Shown piece by piece: positions 1-10,468 of a stretch of 64,000 nt of DNA (within the stretch, counting starts at the first letter, position 1; the number at the start of each line of letters is the position of its first letter). Below the pieces are notes generated by a model. That model saw only the letters and a list, made by a program, of their open reading frames with translations, did no database searches and was not told the origin of the DNA. The stretch spans positions 21,193,859 to 21,257,858 of the forward strand of contig OY743184.1 of NCBI GenBank assembly GCA_963555705.1. Reading direction: 5' to 3'. The position numbers were made by a program, and so were the translations under genes. The DNA comes from Ligustrum vulgare (taxonomy: Eukaryota > Streptophyta > Magnoliopsida > Lamiales > Oleaceae).

Positions 1-298
1 TTCTCCAACATCTAACCTAAGCCCAATCTTCACCATTCACAATTTCAAAATCCAAGATCTCAAAGAAAATTTCAAACTTTTGAGTAAATATTGATTTAAG
101 TGAAGAATTACGTACCTTTGATTGGATTTTGAAGTCATGTACGCAATGATATTGATGCAACAAAGTGTTGATGACATGCACACAAGATGTAAGATCAATT
201 ATGAGGTGATTGGGGGAGAGAAAACGGGTTTATAATGTTTGAAATTGAAAAAATGAGGCACAACACTTAAACTGTCGATTTTACTCTGAGTACAGACA

Positions 299-406
299 CG
301 CGATCGCCTGGCTGGAGTGCCAGCGATCGCGTGGTTCAAGCTTTAAAAATCTGTTGATTTTGTAATGCAAAGTCGCGATCACTAGAGCCTATAGGCCCGC
401 GATCGC
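299..406. repeat. GCGATCGC inverted-repeat module in the 3' non-coding block (also 7423-7530)
   Basis: Octamers occur at 300, 323 and 399. The first two form an inverted repeat with arms 299-312 and 319-331. It has the same extended design (CGCGATCGC, one extra base, TGG) as the LTR inverted repeat. Confidence 0.55.
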
Positions 407-821
407 TCAGTTCACGACAGTAATGAAATTTTTTCCTATTTTTGATATTTTTGAAATTCAAAATCATTTTTATCCCCCTAATCACTTCATGATCGATGCA
501 ATGATTTTCCCAAACATTAACTTCATGATTCAAACTAGTGTGTGTGAGTTTGGAATGACGATAAAAACTTAGCCTAATGTAAACATGCAACATCAAAAAC
601 ATACCTAAATATGCATCTATCTAAAATTCTGCAAATAAATAAATAAATTCTGAAAGCATAATAAATAAAAGGGAAGAAAGGTTGGGTTGCCTCCCAACAA
701 GCGCTCCGTTTTAAGTCTAAAGCTCGACTTTTTGCACTTCTTTATCATGGAGGCTTGAATGATCCTCTTGAGCCCCTGCACAGCTTGCAATTTCCTGCCT
801 TGCATATCTCTATTCGTTTTC

Positions 822-2144
822 TCACTCTCTTGAATCCCAAAGCCTCACTTTTAGCCAATTGTTGAGGGATGTTAGGTTTTCTTCCTTCTTGTCCCTCCAT
901 CCATCTTTAGCCTTTATAAACTCATGTTTTGTGCTTAGCCCCTCAATCTTAATCTCATTCTTCATGCAGCCATTTGGTTTCTTGACCTCTTCATCCACCT
1001 TGAAGCAACTTTCATTTTGAATCTTTGGATCTTGCCTTGGCTTGATGCTGAACGTGACTTGTTCCTTCTCGACCCTAAAGATGATTTCTCCCTTTTCAAT
1101 GTCGATTAAGGCTCGTCCAGTAGCCAGGAAAGGCCTTCCAAGAATGAGGGGCATTTGAGTGTCCTCTTCCATGTCCAGGATCACAAAGTCAACTGGGAAG
1201 AAAAATTTGTCTACTTTTACTATCACGTTTTCAACAATCCCATATGGATACTGTATAGACCTATTAGCAAGCTTTAGTGTGATATTTGTTGGTTTCGGCT
1301 CCCCTAAACCAAGTTTCCTGTATATAGACAAATGCATTAGGTTAACACTAGCCCCTAAGTCACACAATATATTATCAAAAGTGAAATTACCAATAGTGCA
1401 AGGGATAGAGAAACTCCCTGGATCGGTCAATTTTTGTGGTAATTTCTTTTGAAGTATGGCGCTGCACTCCTCACTCAGTGCTACTGTCTCAAAATCAACC
1501 AACTTTCTTTTGTTTGACAGCATCTCCTTCATAAACTTTAAGTAGAGGGGCATTTGGGCCAAGGCTTCGGCAAAAGGAATATTTATGTGCAGCTTCTTGA
1601 ATATTTCCAAAAATTTTCCAAACTGCTGCTCCAACTTATGCTTTATCAATCGTTGTGGATAAGGAATTGGGGGCACATAAGCTTTTACTGGTGGTCGAAC
1701 TCGAACTTCTTCTTCGACTTTTTGTTCTTCCACCACATCTTCCTTTTGGCTCTCTTGCTTTTCATATTCCTCTCCAGTTACTTCAGATAGCTGAGCCCCG
1801 CTCCTTGTTGTTATTGCATTAACATGCTCACGAGGGTTTGTTTCAGTATTGCTCGGTAACTGTCCTGGATGCCTTGTGGAACTGCTAGCTGCCAACTCTC
1901 CCATTTGTCTCTTCAGATTCTTAATCTCAGCTGCTTGATTCATAATTTCTCCATTTTGACTCTTGACCAGCTGGATTAACACTTCTATGTTCTCGGATAT
2001 GTTTTTCTGATATTTTTGCTGTTGTTGTTGAAAACCAGGAGGACCCTGAATATTATTATTATTAGACCAGGAGAAGTTGGAGTGGTTCTTCCATTCTGGG
2101 TTGTAGGTTTGTGAATAAGGACCACCCTGTTGCCTGTTGCCCAC
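822..2144 (-). CDS. Gag spacer plus aspartic protease, left copy
   Basis: Identical in translation to the right-copy ORF at 7946-9268, with the same DLGAS active site and ILGRPFL motif. It is in frame with gag across the TAA. It is followed by the same 3' non-coding block and no polymerase. Confidence 0.88.
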   Translation of the reverse strand: MGNRQQGGPYSQTYNPEWKNHSNFSWSNNNNIQGPPGFQQQQQKYQKNISENIEVLIQLVKSQNGEIMNQAAEIKNLKRQMGELAASSSTRHPGQLPSNTETNPREHVNAITTRSGAQLSEVTGEEYEKQESQKEDVVEEQKVEEEVRVRPPVKAYVPPIPYPQRLIKHKLEQQFGKFLEIFKKLHINIPFAEALAQMPLYLKFMKEMLSNKRKLVDFETVALSEECSAILQKKLPQKLTDPGSFSIPCTIGNFTFDNILCDLGASVNLMHLSIYRKLGLGEPKPTNITLKLANRSIQYPYGIVENVIVKVDKFFFPVDFVILDMEEDTQMPLILGRPFLATGRALIDIEKGEIIFRVEKEQVTFSIKPRQDPKIQNESCFKVDEEVKKPNGCMKNEIKIEGLSTKHEFIKAKDGWRDKKEENLTSLNNWLKVRLWDSRE

Positions 2145-2168
2145 GAGACTGACTTGTTCTGGATTTGG

Positions 2169-3194
2169 TTAATTTTGTTGAAGTGGGCAGAAATTTATAG
2201 CATGATTTTCGAAACAAAAATCACACAAAGTTGTATGAACTGAATTCACTGGCTGCACACCCATACTATCGATTTTCTTCGTTAAAGCATCCAGCTTAGC
2301 ATTTAATGCTGTAATCTCATTAACTGCAACAATTCCTCCAGACTTTGGTGTAGATCTATCTGAGTACCACTGGTAACTATTCGCAGCCATCTTCTCAAAA
2401 ATCTCAGAAGCTTCTTCATATGTCATATCCATTACTGATCCTCCGGCTGCTGAGTCAGCGTACATTTTATTCTCATTTGTCAGCCCATTATAGAATGTCT
2501 GAACCAAGATCCAATCTGCGATTCCATGGGTAGGACACTGTCTGATGAGCTCGTTGAACCTTTCCCAAGCCTCAAAAATTGACTCCCCAGGCTGTTGACA
2601 GAATGATAAAATCTCACGCCGTAGCTTTGACATGCGGCCAGGTGGAAAAAATTTATCTACAAATTTCTGACTCATAATTTCAAAAGTCGTGATTGTATGT
2701 AGGGGCAAAGTGTAGAACCAAGCTTTAGATTTATCTGCCAAAGAGAATGAAAATAACTTCAACTTCACAGCATCGTCTGAAACTCCATTCATGCGCTGCA
2801 TTTCACACAATTTCAAAAAGGATCGAAGATGTGCATGAGGATCTTCAGTCGGCAACCCATGGAAAACACACGAGTTTTGGATCAGTGAGATCAAAGAGGT
2901 TTTGATCTCAAAATTGTTAGCTTGGATTGCAGGAGGTACTATGCAGGTCCCAATGTTCCCCACAGGAGGAACCATGTAGTCTCGCAAAATGCGCCTTTCA
3001 TGATTTTGTTGCTGTCCATTTACAGCTGCTGGCAGATTTTGTTGATTTCCCTGATTATCCTGAATGATATCATCTGCCATGGCTAAGTCTTTTTGTTGAT
3101 TCGCTTCCAACTGTTGTCTACGCCTCTGTCGAAAAGTGCGTTCAATTTCTGTATCAAAAGGAAGCAAATCAAATGACTTAGTCCTTCTTAACAT
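2169..3194 (-). CDS. gag: Retrotransposon gag, left copy
   Basis: This copy of the 341-residue Gag is identical at the protein level to the one at 9293-10318, including the C-X2-C-X3-H-X4-C knuckle and the TAA (2169-2171) that separates it from the protease frame. Because both copies share the stop, it predates the tandem duplication. It was either in the source element or arose before the recombination. Confidence 0.92.
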   Translation of the reverse strand: MLRRTKSFDLLPFDTEIERTFRQRRRQQLEANQQKDLAMADDIIQDNQGNQQNLPAAVNGQQQNHERRILRDYMVPPVGNIGTCIVPPAIQANNFEIKTSLISLIQNSCVFHGLPTEDPHAHLRSFLKLCEMQRMNGVSDDAVKLKLFSFSLADKSKAWFYTLPLHTITTFEIMSQKFVDKFFPPGRMSKLRREILSFCQQPGESIFEAWERFNELIRQCPTHGIADWILVQTFYNGLTNENKMYADSAAGGSVMDMTYEEASEIFEKMAANSYQWYSDRSTPKSGGIVAVNEITALNAKLDALTKKIDSMGVQPVNSVHTTLCDFCFENHAINFCPLQQN

Positions 3195-3319
3195 AAATTT
3201 AATAAAACAAAAATTAAAAACAAAAACTGAAAAATAATATAAAAATAAAAATAAAAATAAGCAAAATAAAGTTCAAAGTAAAATAAGAACTAATGGGTGT
3301 CGATATTAATATAAAAACA

Positions 3320-3338
3320 GTCCCCGGCAACGGCGCCA
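3320..3338 (-). other. Primer-binding site (tRNA-Asp type), left copy
   Basis: Identical to the site at 10444-10462, placed at the end of the shared LTR. Its presence shows that a second internal region starts here. Confidence 0.85.
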
Positions 3339-4251
3339 AAAACTTGTTCACTCATATCTCGCAATGCGAGATATCCCCGCAAGTGTACGGGTCGTGAGAA
3401 GTAATATAGTGGACCTTAGAGTCCGGATTATCGTCCCACGAGGACTGTTTACTAAGTACCGAAATATTTTAGTTCTAAACTTTATTTGAACACACAAATG
3501 AATTTGATGTTTTGAATTAAAACTAAGAAGATGAATTAAATAATTAAATTGTGAAATTGTTTTGTTTTAAAAGATGATTGTAAAGTGGTTGGGATTCACG
3601 ATTTCACCTAACCAATTAAATTAATTCCAATTCCAGATTTTATTTTCTAAATATGTGATCGATCGAATTCACTGATTCAAATTGAGATTCCTCAGTTTAA
3701 ATCAATCCTACCTAAATAAGTCAACCTTGTATCTCTACAGAGGGTCCGAATATTCCTTATCTAGATGCATTACACACAAGAATTCACACACGACCGCAAT
3801 AATTACAAGAGTATATCTCTATCTCTCGTTCAATTACCGGATTTATTACCTAGATCTATGTTATTAACTCACCTCTCGGATTATGGAAATAACACATAGA
3901 ATCATGAATAAGTGGCCAGTTCATTCACACATTAATCGCAATAATAAATCAACACATGCATCAAAGCGTTAAAACAAGGAATATGGAATTAAAATAATAT
4001 GACTAGGCTACATCGTTCATCCCAACGTCAAATTTAGCTACACATCATGATTAAAGAGCAAAAACAATAAAATATAACGTTCATTGAAAATAACAAAGAA
4101 GAATGGAAAAATTGCACCAATTATCAATTCTTCAAGTATCTTCAATTCACGCCCCTCTGCGATGCTTGATTCTCCAAGAATTTTAATTAAAATCTCTGTT
4201 GTGGCTCATTCTATGGAGAGGCAAAGGTCTGATTTTCGTGCCTTATGTGTT

Positions 4252-4262
4252 GTATATATAGG
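4252..4262 (-). promoter_or_regulatory. LTR TATA box (also 11376-11386)
   Basis: The minus-strand sequence CTATATATACA lies inside the LTR, roughly 900 bp from its 3' end. It is the best candidate for the promoter that drives the element RNA. The GCGATCGC cluster lies 85-200 bp upstream of it. Confidence 0.5.
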
Positions 4263-4347
4263 TTTTGGAGAAAACCTAGGTCAAAACAAGAGAATTCTGT
4301 TGAAAATCGCGAGAAAAAGCCCACAGTCGGCCCAGCCGGATAACTGC

Positions 4348-4454
4348 GCGATCGCGTGGTAGAAACCCTAGCGATCGCGTGGTTGATGTTAAAACTCTCG
4401 GGTTAAGAATTTGCCTCATCTCGCGATCGCTTGGTATGTGACCAGCGATCGCGA
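4348..4454. promoter_or_regulatory. GCGATCGC palindrome cluster upstream of the LTR TATA box (also 11472-11578)
   Basis: Four GCGATCGC octamers occur at 4348, 4371, 4423 and 4445. The last two form an inverted repeat (arms 4421-4435 and 4441-4454, five-base loop). Such CpG-containing octamers are very unlikely to cluster by chance in this AT-rich sequence. A regulatory role is inference. Confidence 0.5.
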
Positions 4455-4853
4455 CTTCATCATTCTTCCGGCTGTGCAAGTTAGTCCCTGACTTTTAATT
4501 GCGCCTTCAGTCCTCAACTTTCAATTGTTTCAATTTAGTCCCCAAACTTTATCTTCTTCTCGGTTTGACCATTCAAGCTCTTAATTCATTCAATTAGGTC
4601 CTCCAACCTCTGATTTAGTCACTTTGGCACCAAGCATGTTTCCCGGTTGTTGTCACAAACTCCTCACTTGTCCAATTTAGCTCCAATTAACATCCAATCG
4701 TGTCATTTTTCCATTAATTGCTTCATTCTTCTTCAATTGGGACATTTTCTGAAAGGTAAACAAATAAACATAAATTAAATAGCAAATATTCCCAAACGAC
4801 AATAATTAATCCTAATTTAGACATACAAATAAGTGTATAAAATACACTTATCA

Positions 4854-4870
4854 AATACCCCCAAACTAGA
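4854..4870 (-). other. Polypurine tract of the complete gypsy copy
   Basis: On the minus strand the sequence reads TAGTTTGGGGGTATT and is followed directly by the LTR start TGATAAG. A G-rich run next to the 3' LTR is the usual plus-strand primer. The right LTR at 11977 has no such tract, which confirms the orientation. Confidence 0.75.
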
Positions 4871-5385
4871 ATTATTGTTCGTCCTCGAACAATTTAAACT
4901 AAACTACAAAAATCAAAGAAATAAGATAACAAATATTTTTGTTGCGTCAACATGTTTACCATATGCCTCTACAGTCCAAACCAATTTAAGCTTTAAGCAA
5001 GCGTCATGAACAACAATACAAAATAATTTCTAGTTATATCTGCCAGATTTTTAAGTGTGTGTGTGAATAGCCAATGTCAAACGCATACTTATGCAAAAGA
5101 TATACTCAACACTGTGTGGCTCATTATGCATAATCCAGCCCGAATCCCATGTGGTCAATCTATGATTTCTAATAAAATTCCTTTCAACGCTCATGGATGA
5201 TCATCACTTTCTGCTTTTCTCTCACATCTCGGGTTTCTATCTATGTGGGTTCTAAAAATATTCTTTGCTTTTTCCACACAAGGTAGTCAGAATCAGAAAT
5301 ATGCGTGCATAACAAGTCAAAAGAAAGTGGACCCCAATTCTACAACATCAACCACCACAGCTCAGTCAACAAAACTTATACCATG

Positions 5386-5387
<2 letters not shown>

Positions 5388-5454
<67 letters not shown>

Positions 5455-5466
5455 ATATATATATAT
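5388..5466. repeat. (TA)n microsatellite
   Basis: A nearly pure TA dinucleotide run inside the element's 3' non-coding region. It creates a spurious Tyr-Ile ORF on the plus strand. Confidence 0.95.
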
Positions 5467-5542
5467 TTTTCTTTTGATGGACGACTTTTTCTTTTAATTG
5501 TCCCTGTCTTTTACCATCTTTGTGCAGAACTTTTCATACGGG

Positions 5543-5832
5543 CTTTCTATATGACCCATGTAGCGGGCTTTCAGATCGGCAACTCCCAAACCAGACGGCT
5601 TTAGGGTACCAGATTCAAAGAACCCCTCAGACGTACTTGCCCGAGTCATAAAGGCTTAAACAAAAAAGTTAAAGATGTTATAATGTCTTATGTGTAAGTC
5701 CACTCTTCGTACTTGCTTTCTAATTGACCCATGTAGCGAGCTTTAGGTCGATGACTCCCAAGCCAGTTGGATTTAGGGCACCAGGTTTGAAGGACCCCTC
5801 GGACTTACTTACTCGAGTCAAAAAGGCATTTG
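5543..5832. repeat. Two diverged direct repeats of about 115 bp
   Basis: Blocks at about 5543-5657 and 5716-5832 share GACCCATGTAGCG near the start and CGAGTCA...AAAGGC near the end, with many substitutions between. They lie in the 3' non-coding region and predate the current insertion. Confidence 0.75.
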
Positions 5833-7124
5833 AGGAGCAGAATAAGACCTTCAACATTTTTCTGTTTTTATGCTGGAAATGGTTTATACTAGTTGACCAA
5901 ACTGCAATGACTAAAGTGATAAACCAAGAACCACAGACTTCCAACCCGTCAATACACACAAATTCCAACCATTTTACCCCCAAACTTGTCTTTTAGCATG
6001 ATTGGTTCTAATTTAGGGATGGGATATCTTATGATCTAAGTTCAGGGATTTTCGAGTCATTCCTAATTTCAAATTGCAAAAATTTGCCCCACATGTATTA
6101 AACAAAATCCCTTACACAAGCAATTATCCAACATGGGTTATGTGCGCAATAAATATGAATCTAGCAAAACATAACTAGTTCAACATAAGTTCATGCTTTC
6201 ATGTTGTCCAATTTTCAAGCATAAGCACAAATTGATTCATACTATATCCTAGGCAATAAACAAGTTAACACATTTTAAAACTTTTTTTTTTATCCCAATA
6301 AAATCGAATGAATATAAAATGAATGAAGAATGTAATGAATCTTCACCCCCAAACTTGAAATGAACATTGTCCTCAATGTTTGTCAAAAATATTCAACAAT
6401 GTAAAACAAGACAAAGAAAAGAGAACGAGAACTTCCCAAGTGTAGAGGATGTATTTCTTTGAAGCTCCCTGTTGTACTGCATTTGATGAATTGACCCTTT
6501 GTTTGTATTGTTGAAATTTGGTTGGGATGTTTTGATTGGTGTTTTCCTAGAAAATAAGAGATAAGTAACATTAGAAGTCATAAACACCAATAAGAAATAA
6601 TGGAAGTTCAGGACCACACCCCCAATCTAAGGTTAAAGCAAAATTTTTAATTTTCAACAATGGTAGACCACACATATTTAAGCCCTGATATAGCCTAGAA
6701 AAACACAAATTTTTCCAAGCCATATTTTGATATGTTAAATTTCACATCATGGTCTACAACATATTAAAAATTCAGGTCTTTTGGAGCTCAATAGGGTCAT
6801 GTAAAACTATGGCAAAGTTGGTGACGTGAGTGGATTTTCAGGTGCAATGGCCTGCAGTGGCCTTGCATTGAGGCTGTCATGGTGCTAAATTTGTTTTCAT
6901 GAATTCTGTGAAATGAAGTGAACTAATTCATGAACTACACACATATAATCAATGAGAAACATATCATGAAGATAAATGCTCGGAAGGATGTCTCAAATTA
7001 GCACTAGAATGTCTTTGTGGCATTTCATCAAATACATAGTGTGCATTGCAAAAAATCAAAGGGGATGTCTCAAATACATGGTGTGAATGAACCAAAAATT
7101 TTGTCTACTAAACCACAAATCACC

Positions 7125-7945
7125 TTCTCCAACATCTAACCTAAGCCCAATCTTCACCATTCACAATTTCAAAATCCAAGATCTCAAAGAAAATTTCAAA
7201 CTTTTGAGTAAATATTGATTTAAGTGAAGAATTACGTACCTTTGATTGGATTTTGAAGTCATGTACGCAATGATATTGATGCAACAAAGTGTTGATGACA
7301 TGCACACAAGATGTAAGATCAATTATGAGGTGATTGGGGGAGAGAAAACGGGTTTATAATGTTTGAAATTGAAAAAATGAGGCACAACACTTAAACTGTC
7401 GATTTTACTCTGAGTACAGACACGCGATCGCCTGGCTGGAGTGCCAGCGATCGCGTGGTTCAAGCTTTAAAAATCTGTTGATTTTGTAATGCAAAGTCGC
7501 GATCACTAGAGCCTATAGGCCCGCGATCGCTCAGTTCACGACAGTAATGAAATTTTTTCCTATTTTTGATATTTTTGAAATTCAAAATCATTTTTATCCC
7601 CCTAATCACTTCATGATCGATGCAATGATTTTCCCAAACATTAACTTCATGATTCAAACTAGTGTGTGTGAGTTTGGAATGACGATAAAAACTTAGCCTA
7701 ATGTAAACATGCAACATCAAAAACATACCTAAATATGCATCTATCTAAAATTCTGCAAATAAATAAATAAATTCTGAAAGCATAATAAATAAAAGGGAAG
7801 AAAGGTTGGGTTGCCTCCCAACAAGCGCTCCGTTTTAAGTCTAAAGCTCGACTTTTTGCACTTCTTTATCATGGAGGCTTGAATGATCCTCTTGAGCCCC
7901 TGCACAGCTTGCAATTTCCTGCCTTGCATATCTCTATTCGTTTTC
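7125..7945 (-). other. 3' non-coding block after protease, right copy (also 1-821 in the left copy)
   Basis: Directly downstream of the protease stop is a block containing GGGTTGCCTCCCAACAAGCG (plus-strand sense, about 7807-7826 and 683-702). This motif is well known downstream of pol in many plant gypsy elements. Its position right after the protease marks where the polymerase was deleted. Short ORFs here (88 and 62 codons) look non-coding. The block also contains GCGATCGC palindromes (7424-7530 and 300-406). Confidence 0.7.
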
Positions 7946-9268
7946 TCACTCTCTTGAATCCCAAAGCCTCACTTTTAGCCAATTGTTGAGGGATGTTAGG
8001 TTTTCTTCCTTCTTGTCCCTCCATCCATCTTTAGCCTTTATAAACTCATGTTTTGTGCTTAGCCCCTCAATCTTAATCTCATTCTTCATGCAGCCATTTG
8101 GTTTCTTGACCTCTTCATCCACCTTGAAGCAACTTTCATTTTGAATCTTTGGATCTTGCCTTGGCTTGATGCTGAACGTGACTTGTTCCTTCTCGACCCT
8201 AAAGATGATTTCTCCCTTTTCAATGTCGATTAAGGCTCGTCCAGTAGCCAGGAAAGGCCTTCCAAGAATGAGGGGCATTTGAGTGTCCTCTTCCATGTCC
8301 AGGATCACAAAGTCAACTGGGAAGAAAAATTTGTCTACTTTTACTATCACGTTTTCAACAATCCCATATGGATACTGTATAGACCTATTAGCAAGCTTTA
8401 GTGTGATATTTGTTGGTTTCGGCTCCCCTAAACCAAGTTTCCTGTATATAGACAAATGCATTAGGTTAACACTAGCCCCTAAGTCACACAATATATTATC
8501 AAAAGTGAAATTACCAATAGTGCAAGGGATAGAGAAACTCCCTGGATCGGTCAATTTTTGTGGTAATTTCTTTTGAAGTATGGCGCTGCACTCCTCACTC
8601 AGTGCTACTGTCTCAAAATCAACCAACTTTCTTTTGTTTGACAGCATCTCCTTCATAAACTTTAAGTAGAGGGGCATTTGGGCCAAGGCTTCGGCAAAAG
8701 GAATATTTATGTGCAGCTTCTTGAATATTTCCAAAAATTTTCCAAACTGCTGCTCCAACTTATGCTTTATCAATCGTTGTGGATAAGGAATTGGGGGCAC
8801 ATAAGCTTTTACTGGTGGTCGAACTCGAACTTCTTCTTCGACTTTTTGTTCTTCCACCACATCTTCCTTTTGGCTCTCTTGCTTTTCATATTCCTCTCCA
8901 GTTACTTCAGATAGCTGAGCCCCGCTCCTTGTTGTTATTGCATTAACATGCTCACGAGGGTTTGTTTCAGTATTGCTCGGTAACTGTCCTGGATGCCTTG
9001 TGGAACTGCTAGCTGCCAACTCTCCCATTTGTCTCTTCAGATTCTTAATCTCAGCTGCTTGATTCATAATTTCTCCATTTTGACTCTTGACCAGCTGGAT
9101 TAACACTTCTATGTTCTCGGATATGTTTTTCTGATATTTTTGCTGTTGTTGTTGAAAACCAGGAGGACCCTGAATATTATTATTATTAGACCAGGAGAAG
9201 TTGGAGTGGTTCTTCCATTCTGGGTTGTAGGTTTGTGAATAAGGACCACCCTGTTGCCTGTTGCCCAC
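7946..9268 (-). CDS. Gag C-terminal spacer plus aspartic protease, right copy
   Basis: This ORF of about 440 residues continues in the same frame as gag: eight codons separate the gag TAA from the GTG at 9268. No ATG is needed if the stop is suppressed or was once sense. Residues 1-160 are a low-complexity linker rich in Q, N and E. The pepsin-like retroviral protease follows, with the active site DLGAS at D262 and the flap-distal ILGRPFL at 334-340. A charged tail follows. In autonomous relatives, reverse transcriptase would come next. Here the frame ends and 3' non-coding sequence begins, so pol was lost. The reading frame is otherwise clean, in keeping with a recent insertion. Confidence 0.88.
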   Translation of the reverse strand: MGNRQQGGPYSQTYNPEWKNHSNFSWSNNNNIQGPPGFQQQQQKYQKNISENIEVLIQLVKSQNGEIMNQAAEIKNLKRQMGELAASSSTRHPGQLPSNTETNPREHVNAITTRSGAQLSEVTGEEYEKQESQKEDVVEEQKVEEEVRVRPPVKAYVPPIPYPQRLIKHKLEQQFGKFLEIFKKLHINIPFAEALAQMPLYLKFMKEMLSNKRKLVDFETVALSEECSAILQKKLPQKLTDPGSFSIPCTIGNFTFDNILCDLGASVNLMHLSIYRKLGLGEPKPTNITLKLANRSIQYPYGIVENVIVKVDKFFFPVDFVILDMEEDTQMPLILGRPFLATGRALIDIEKGEIIFRVEKEQVTFSIKPRQDPKIQNESCFKVDEEVKKPNGCMKNEIKIEGLSTKHEFIKAKDGWRDKKEENLTSLNNWLKVRLWDSRE

Positions 9269-9292
9269 GAGACTGACTTGTTCTGGATTTGG

Positions 9293-10318
9293 TTAATTTT
9301 GTTGAAGTGGGCAGAAATTTATAGCATGATTTTCGAAACAAAAATCACACAAAGTTGTATGAACTGAATTCACTGGCTGCACACCCATACTATCGATTTT
9401 CTTCGTTAAAGCATCCAGCTTAGCATTTAATGCTGTAATCTCATTAACTGCAACAATTCCTCCAGACTTTGGTGTAGATCTATCTGAGTACCACTGGTAA
9501 CTATTCGCAGCCATCTTCTCAAAAATCTCAGAAGCTTCTTCATATGTCATATCCATTACTGATCCTCCGGCTGCTGAGTCAGCGTACATTTTATTCTCAT
9601 TTGTCAGCCCATTATAGAATGTCTGAACCAAGATCCAATCTGCGATTCCATGGGTAGGACACTGTCTGATGAGCTCGTTGAACCTTTCCCAAGCCTCAAA
9701 AATTGACTCCCCAGGCTGTTGACAGAATGATAAAATCTCACGCCGTAGCTTTGACATGCGGCCAGGTGGAAAAAATTTATCTACAAATTTCTGACTCATA
9801 ATTTCAAAAGTCGTGATTGTATGTAGGGGCAAAGTGTAGAACCAAGCTTTAGATTTATCTGCCAAAGAGAATGAAAATAACTTCAACTTCACAGCATCGT
9901 CTGAAACTCCATTCATGCGCTGCATTTCACACAATTTCAAAAAGGATCGAAGATGTGCATGAGGATCTTCAGTCGGCAACCCATGGAAAACACACGAGTT
10001 TTGGATCAGTGAGATCAAAGAGGTTTTGATCTCAAAATTGTTAGCTTGGATTGCAGGAGGTACTATGCAGGTCCCAATGTTCCCCACAGGAGGAACCATG
10101 TAGTCTCGCAAAATGCGCCTTTCATGATTTTGTTGCTGTCCATTTACAGCTGCTGGCAGATTTTGTTGATTTCCCTGATTATCCTGAATGATATCATCTG
10201 CCATGGCTAAGTCTTTTTGTTGATTCGCTTCCAACTGTTGTCTACGCCTCTGTCGAAAAGTGCGTTCAATTTCTGTATCAAAAGGAAGCAAATCAAATGA
10301 CTTAGTCCTTCTTAACAT
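9293..10318 (-). CDS. gag: Retrotransposon gag (capsid/nucleocapsid), right copy
   Basis: This 341-residue ORF encodes the structural Gag protein that would form the cytoplasmic virus-like particle. The retrotransposon-gag fold spans roughly residues 110-280 and includes the WERFNELIRQCPTHG stretch typical of plant gypsy Gag. A CCHC-like knuckle close to the C-terminus has C-X2-C-X3-H-X4-C spacing, one residue shorter than the canonical middle gap but common in plant relatives. The ORF starts at an ATG about 125 bp after the primer-binding site and ends at a TAA (9293-9295). The same frame then stays open into the protease ORF, so gag and protease form one reading frame broken by a single stop. 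Whether that stop is read through is unknown. Confidence 0.92.
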   Translation of the reverse strand: MLRRTKSFDLLPFDTEIERTFRQRRRQQLEANQQKDLAMADDIIQDNQGNQQNLPAAVNGQQQNHERRILRDYMVPPVGNIGTCIVPPAIQANNFEIKTSLISLIQNSCVFHGLPTEDPHAHLRSFLKLCEMQRMNGVSDDAVKLKLFSFSLADKSKAWFYTLPLHTITTFEIMSQKFVDKFFPPGRMSKLRREILSFCQQPGESIFEAWERFNELIRQCPTHGIADWILVQTFYNGLTNENKMYADSAAGGSVMDMTYEEASEIFEKMAANSYQWYSDRSTPKSGGIVAVNEITALNAKLDALTKKIDSMGVQPVNSVHTTLCDFCFENHAINFCPLQQN

Positions 10319-10443
10319 AAATTTAATAAAACAAAAATTAAAAACAAAAACTGAAAAATAATATAAAAATAAAAATAAAAATAAGCAAAATAAAGTTCAA
10401 AGTAAAATAAGAACTAATGGGTGTCGATATTAATATAAAAACA

Positions 10444-10462
10444 GTCCCCGGCAACGGCGCCA
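10444..10462 (-). other. Primer-binding site (tRNA-Asp type), right copy
   Basis: The minus-strand sequence TGGCGCCGTTGCCGGGGAC matches the 3' end of plant tRNA-Asp as used by Athila-type elements. It lies six bases inside the LTR end, as expected for a first-strand priming site. Confidence 0.85.
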
Positions 10463-10468
10463 AAAACT

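Larger units (their letters stand above)
1..3344 (-). mobile_element. Second internal region of the same gypsy element, tandem and cut by the window edge
   Basis: Positions 1-4853 repeat at 7125-11977 with a constant offset of 7124 bp, which equals one LTR plus one internal region. The LTR at 3345-4853 is therefore shared: it is the 3' LTR of the right copy and the 5' LTR of this left copy. The left copy has its own primer-binding site (3320-3338), gag (3194-2169) and protease ORF (2144-822). It leaves the window about 820 bp downstream of the protease stop. The LTR-internal-LTR-internal pattern is what unequal homologous recombination between LTRs is known to produce. Translations of the two copies are identical. 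Confidence 0.9.
3345..4853 (-). repeat. Shared LTR between the two tandem copies
   Basis: It is the same 1509-bp sequence as 10469-11977 apart from the one difference noticed at 4700. The right boundary is set by the polypurine tract at 4854. The left boundary is set by the primer-binding site at 3338, six bases from the terminal CA. Confidence 0.92.
4871..7124 (-). other. Long 3' non-coding region of the young gypsy element
   Basis: This region, over 2 kb between the 3' block and the polypurine tract, holds no recognisable coding sequence on either strand. It contains a (TA)n tract, a diverged direct repeat of about 115 bp and A/T-rich filler. Plant Athila/Tat elements often have long non-coding 3' regions. 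Confidence 0.7.

Noticed and set aside
1159..1790. Plus-strand ORFs of 97 and 78 codons (also at 8283-8914)
   Set aside because: Shadows of the protease and spacer coding sequence on the other strand; no start context or domain.
5243..5497. Plus-strand ORF with Tyr-Ile repeats
   Set aside because: Generated by the (TA)n microsatellite.
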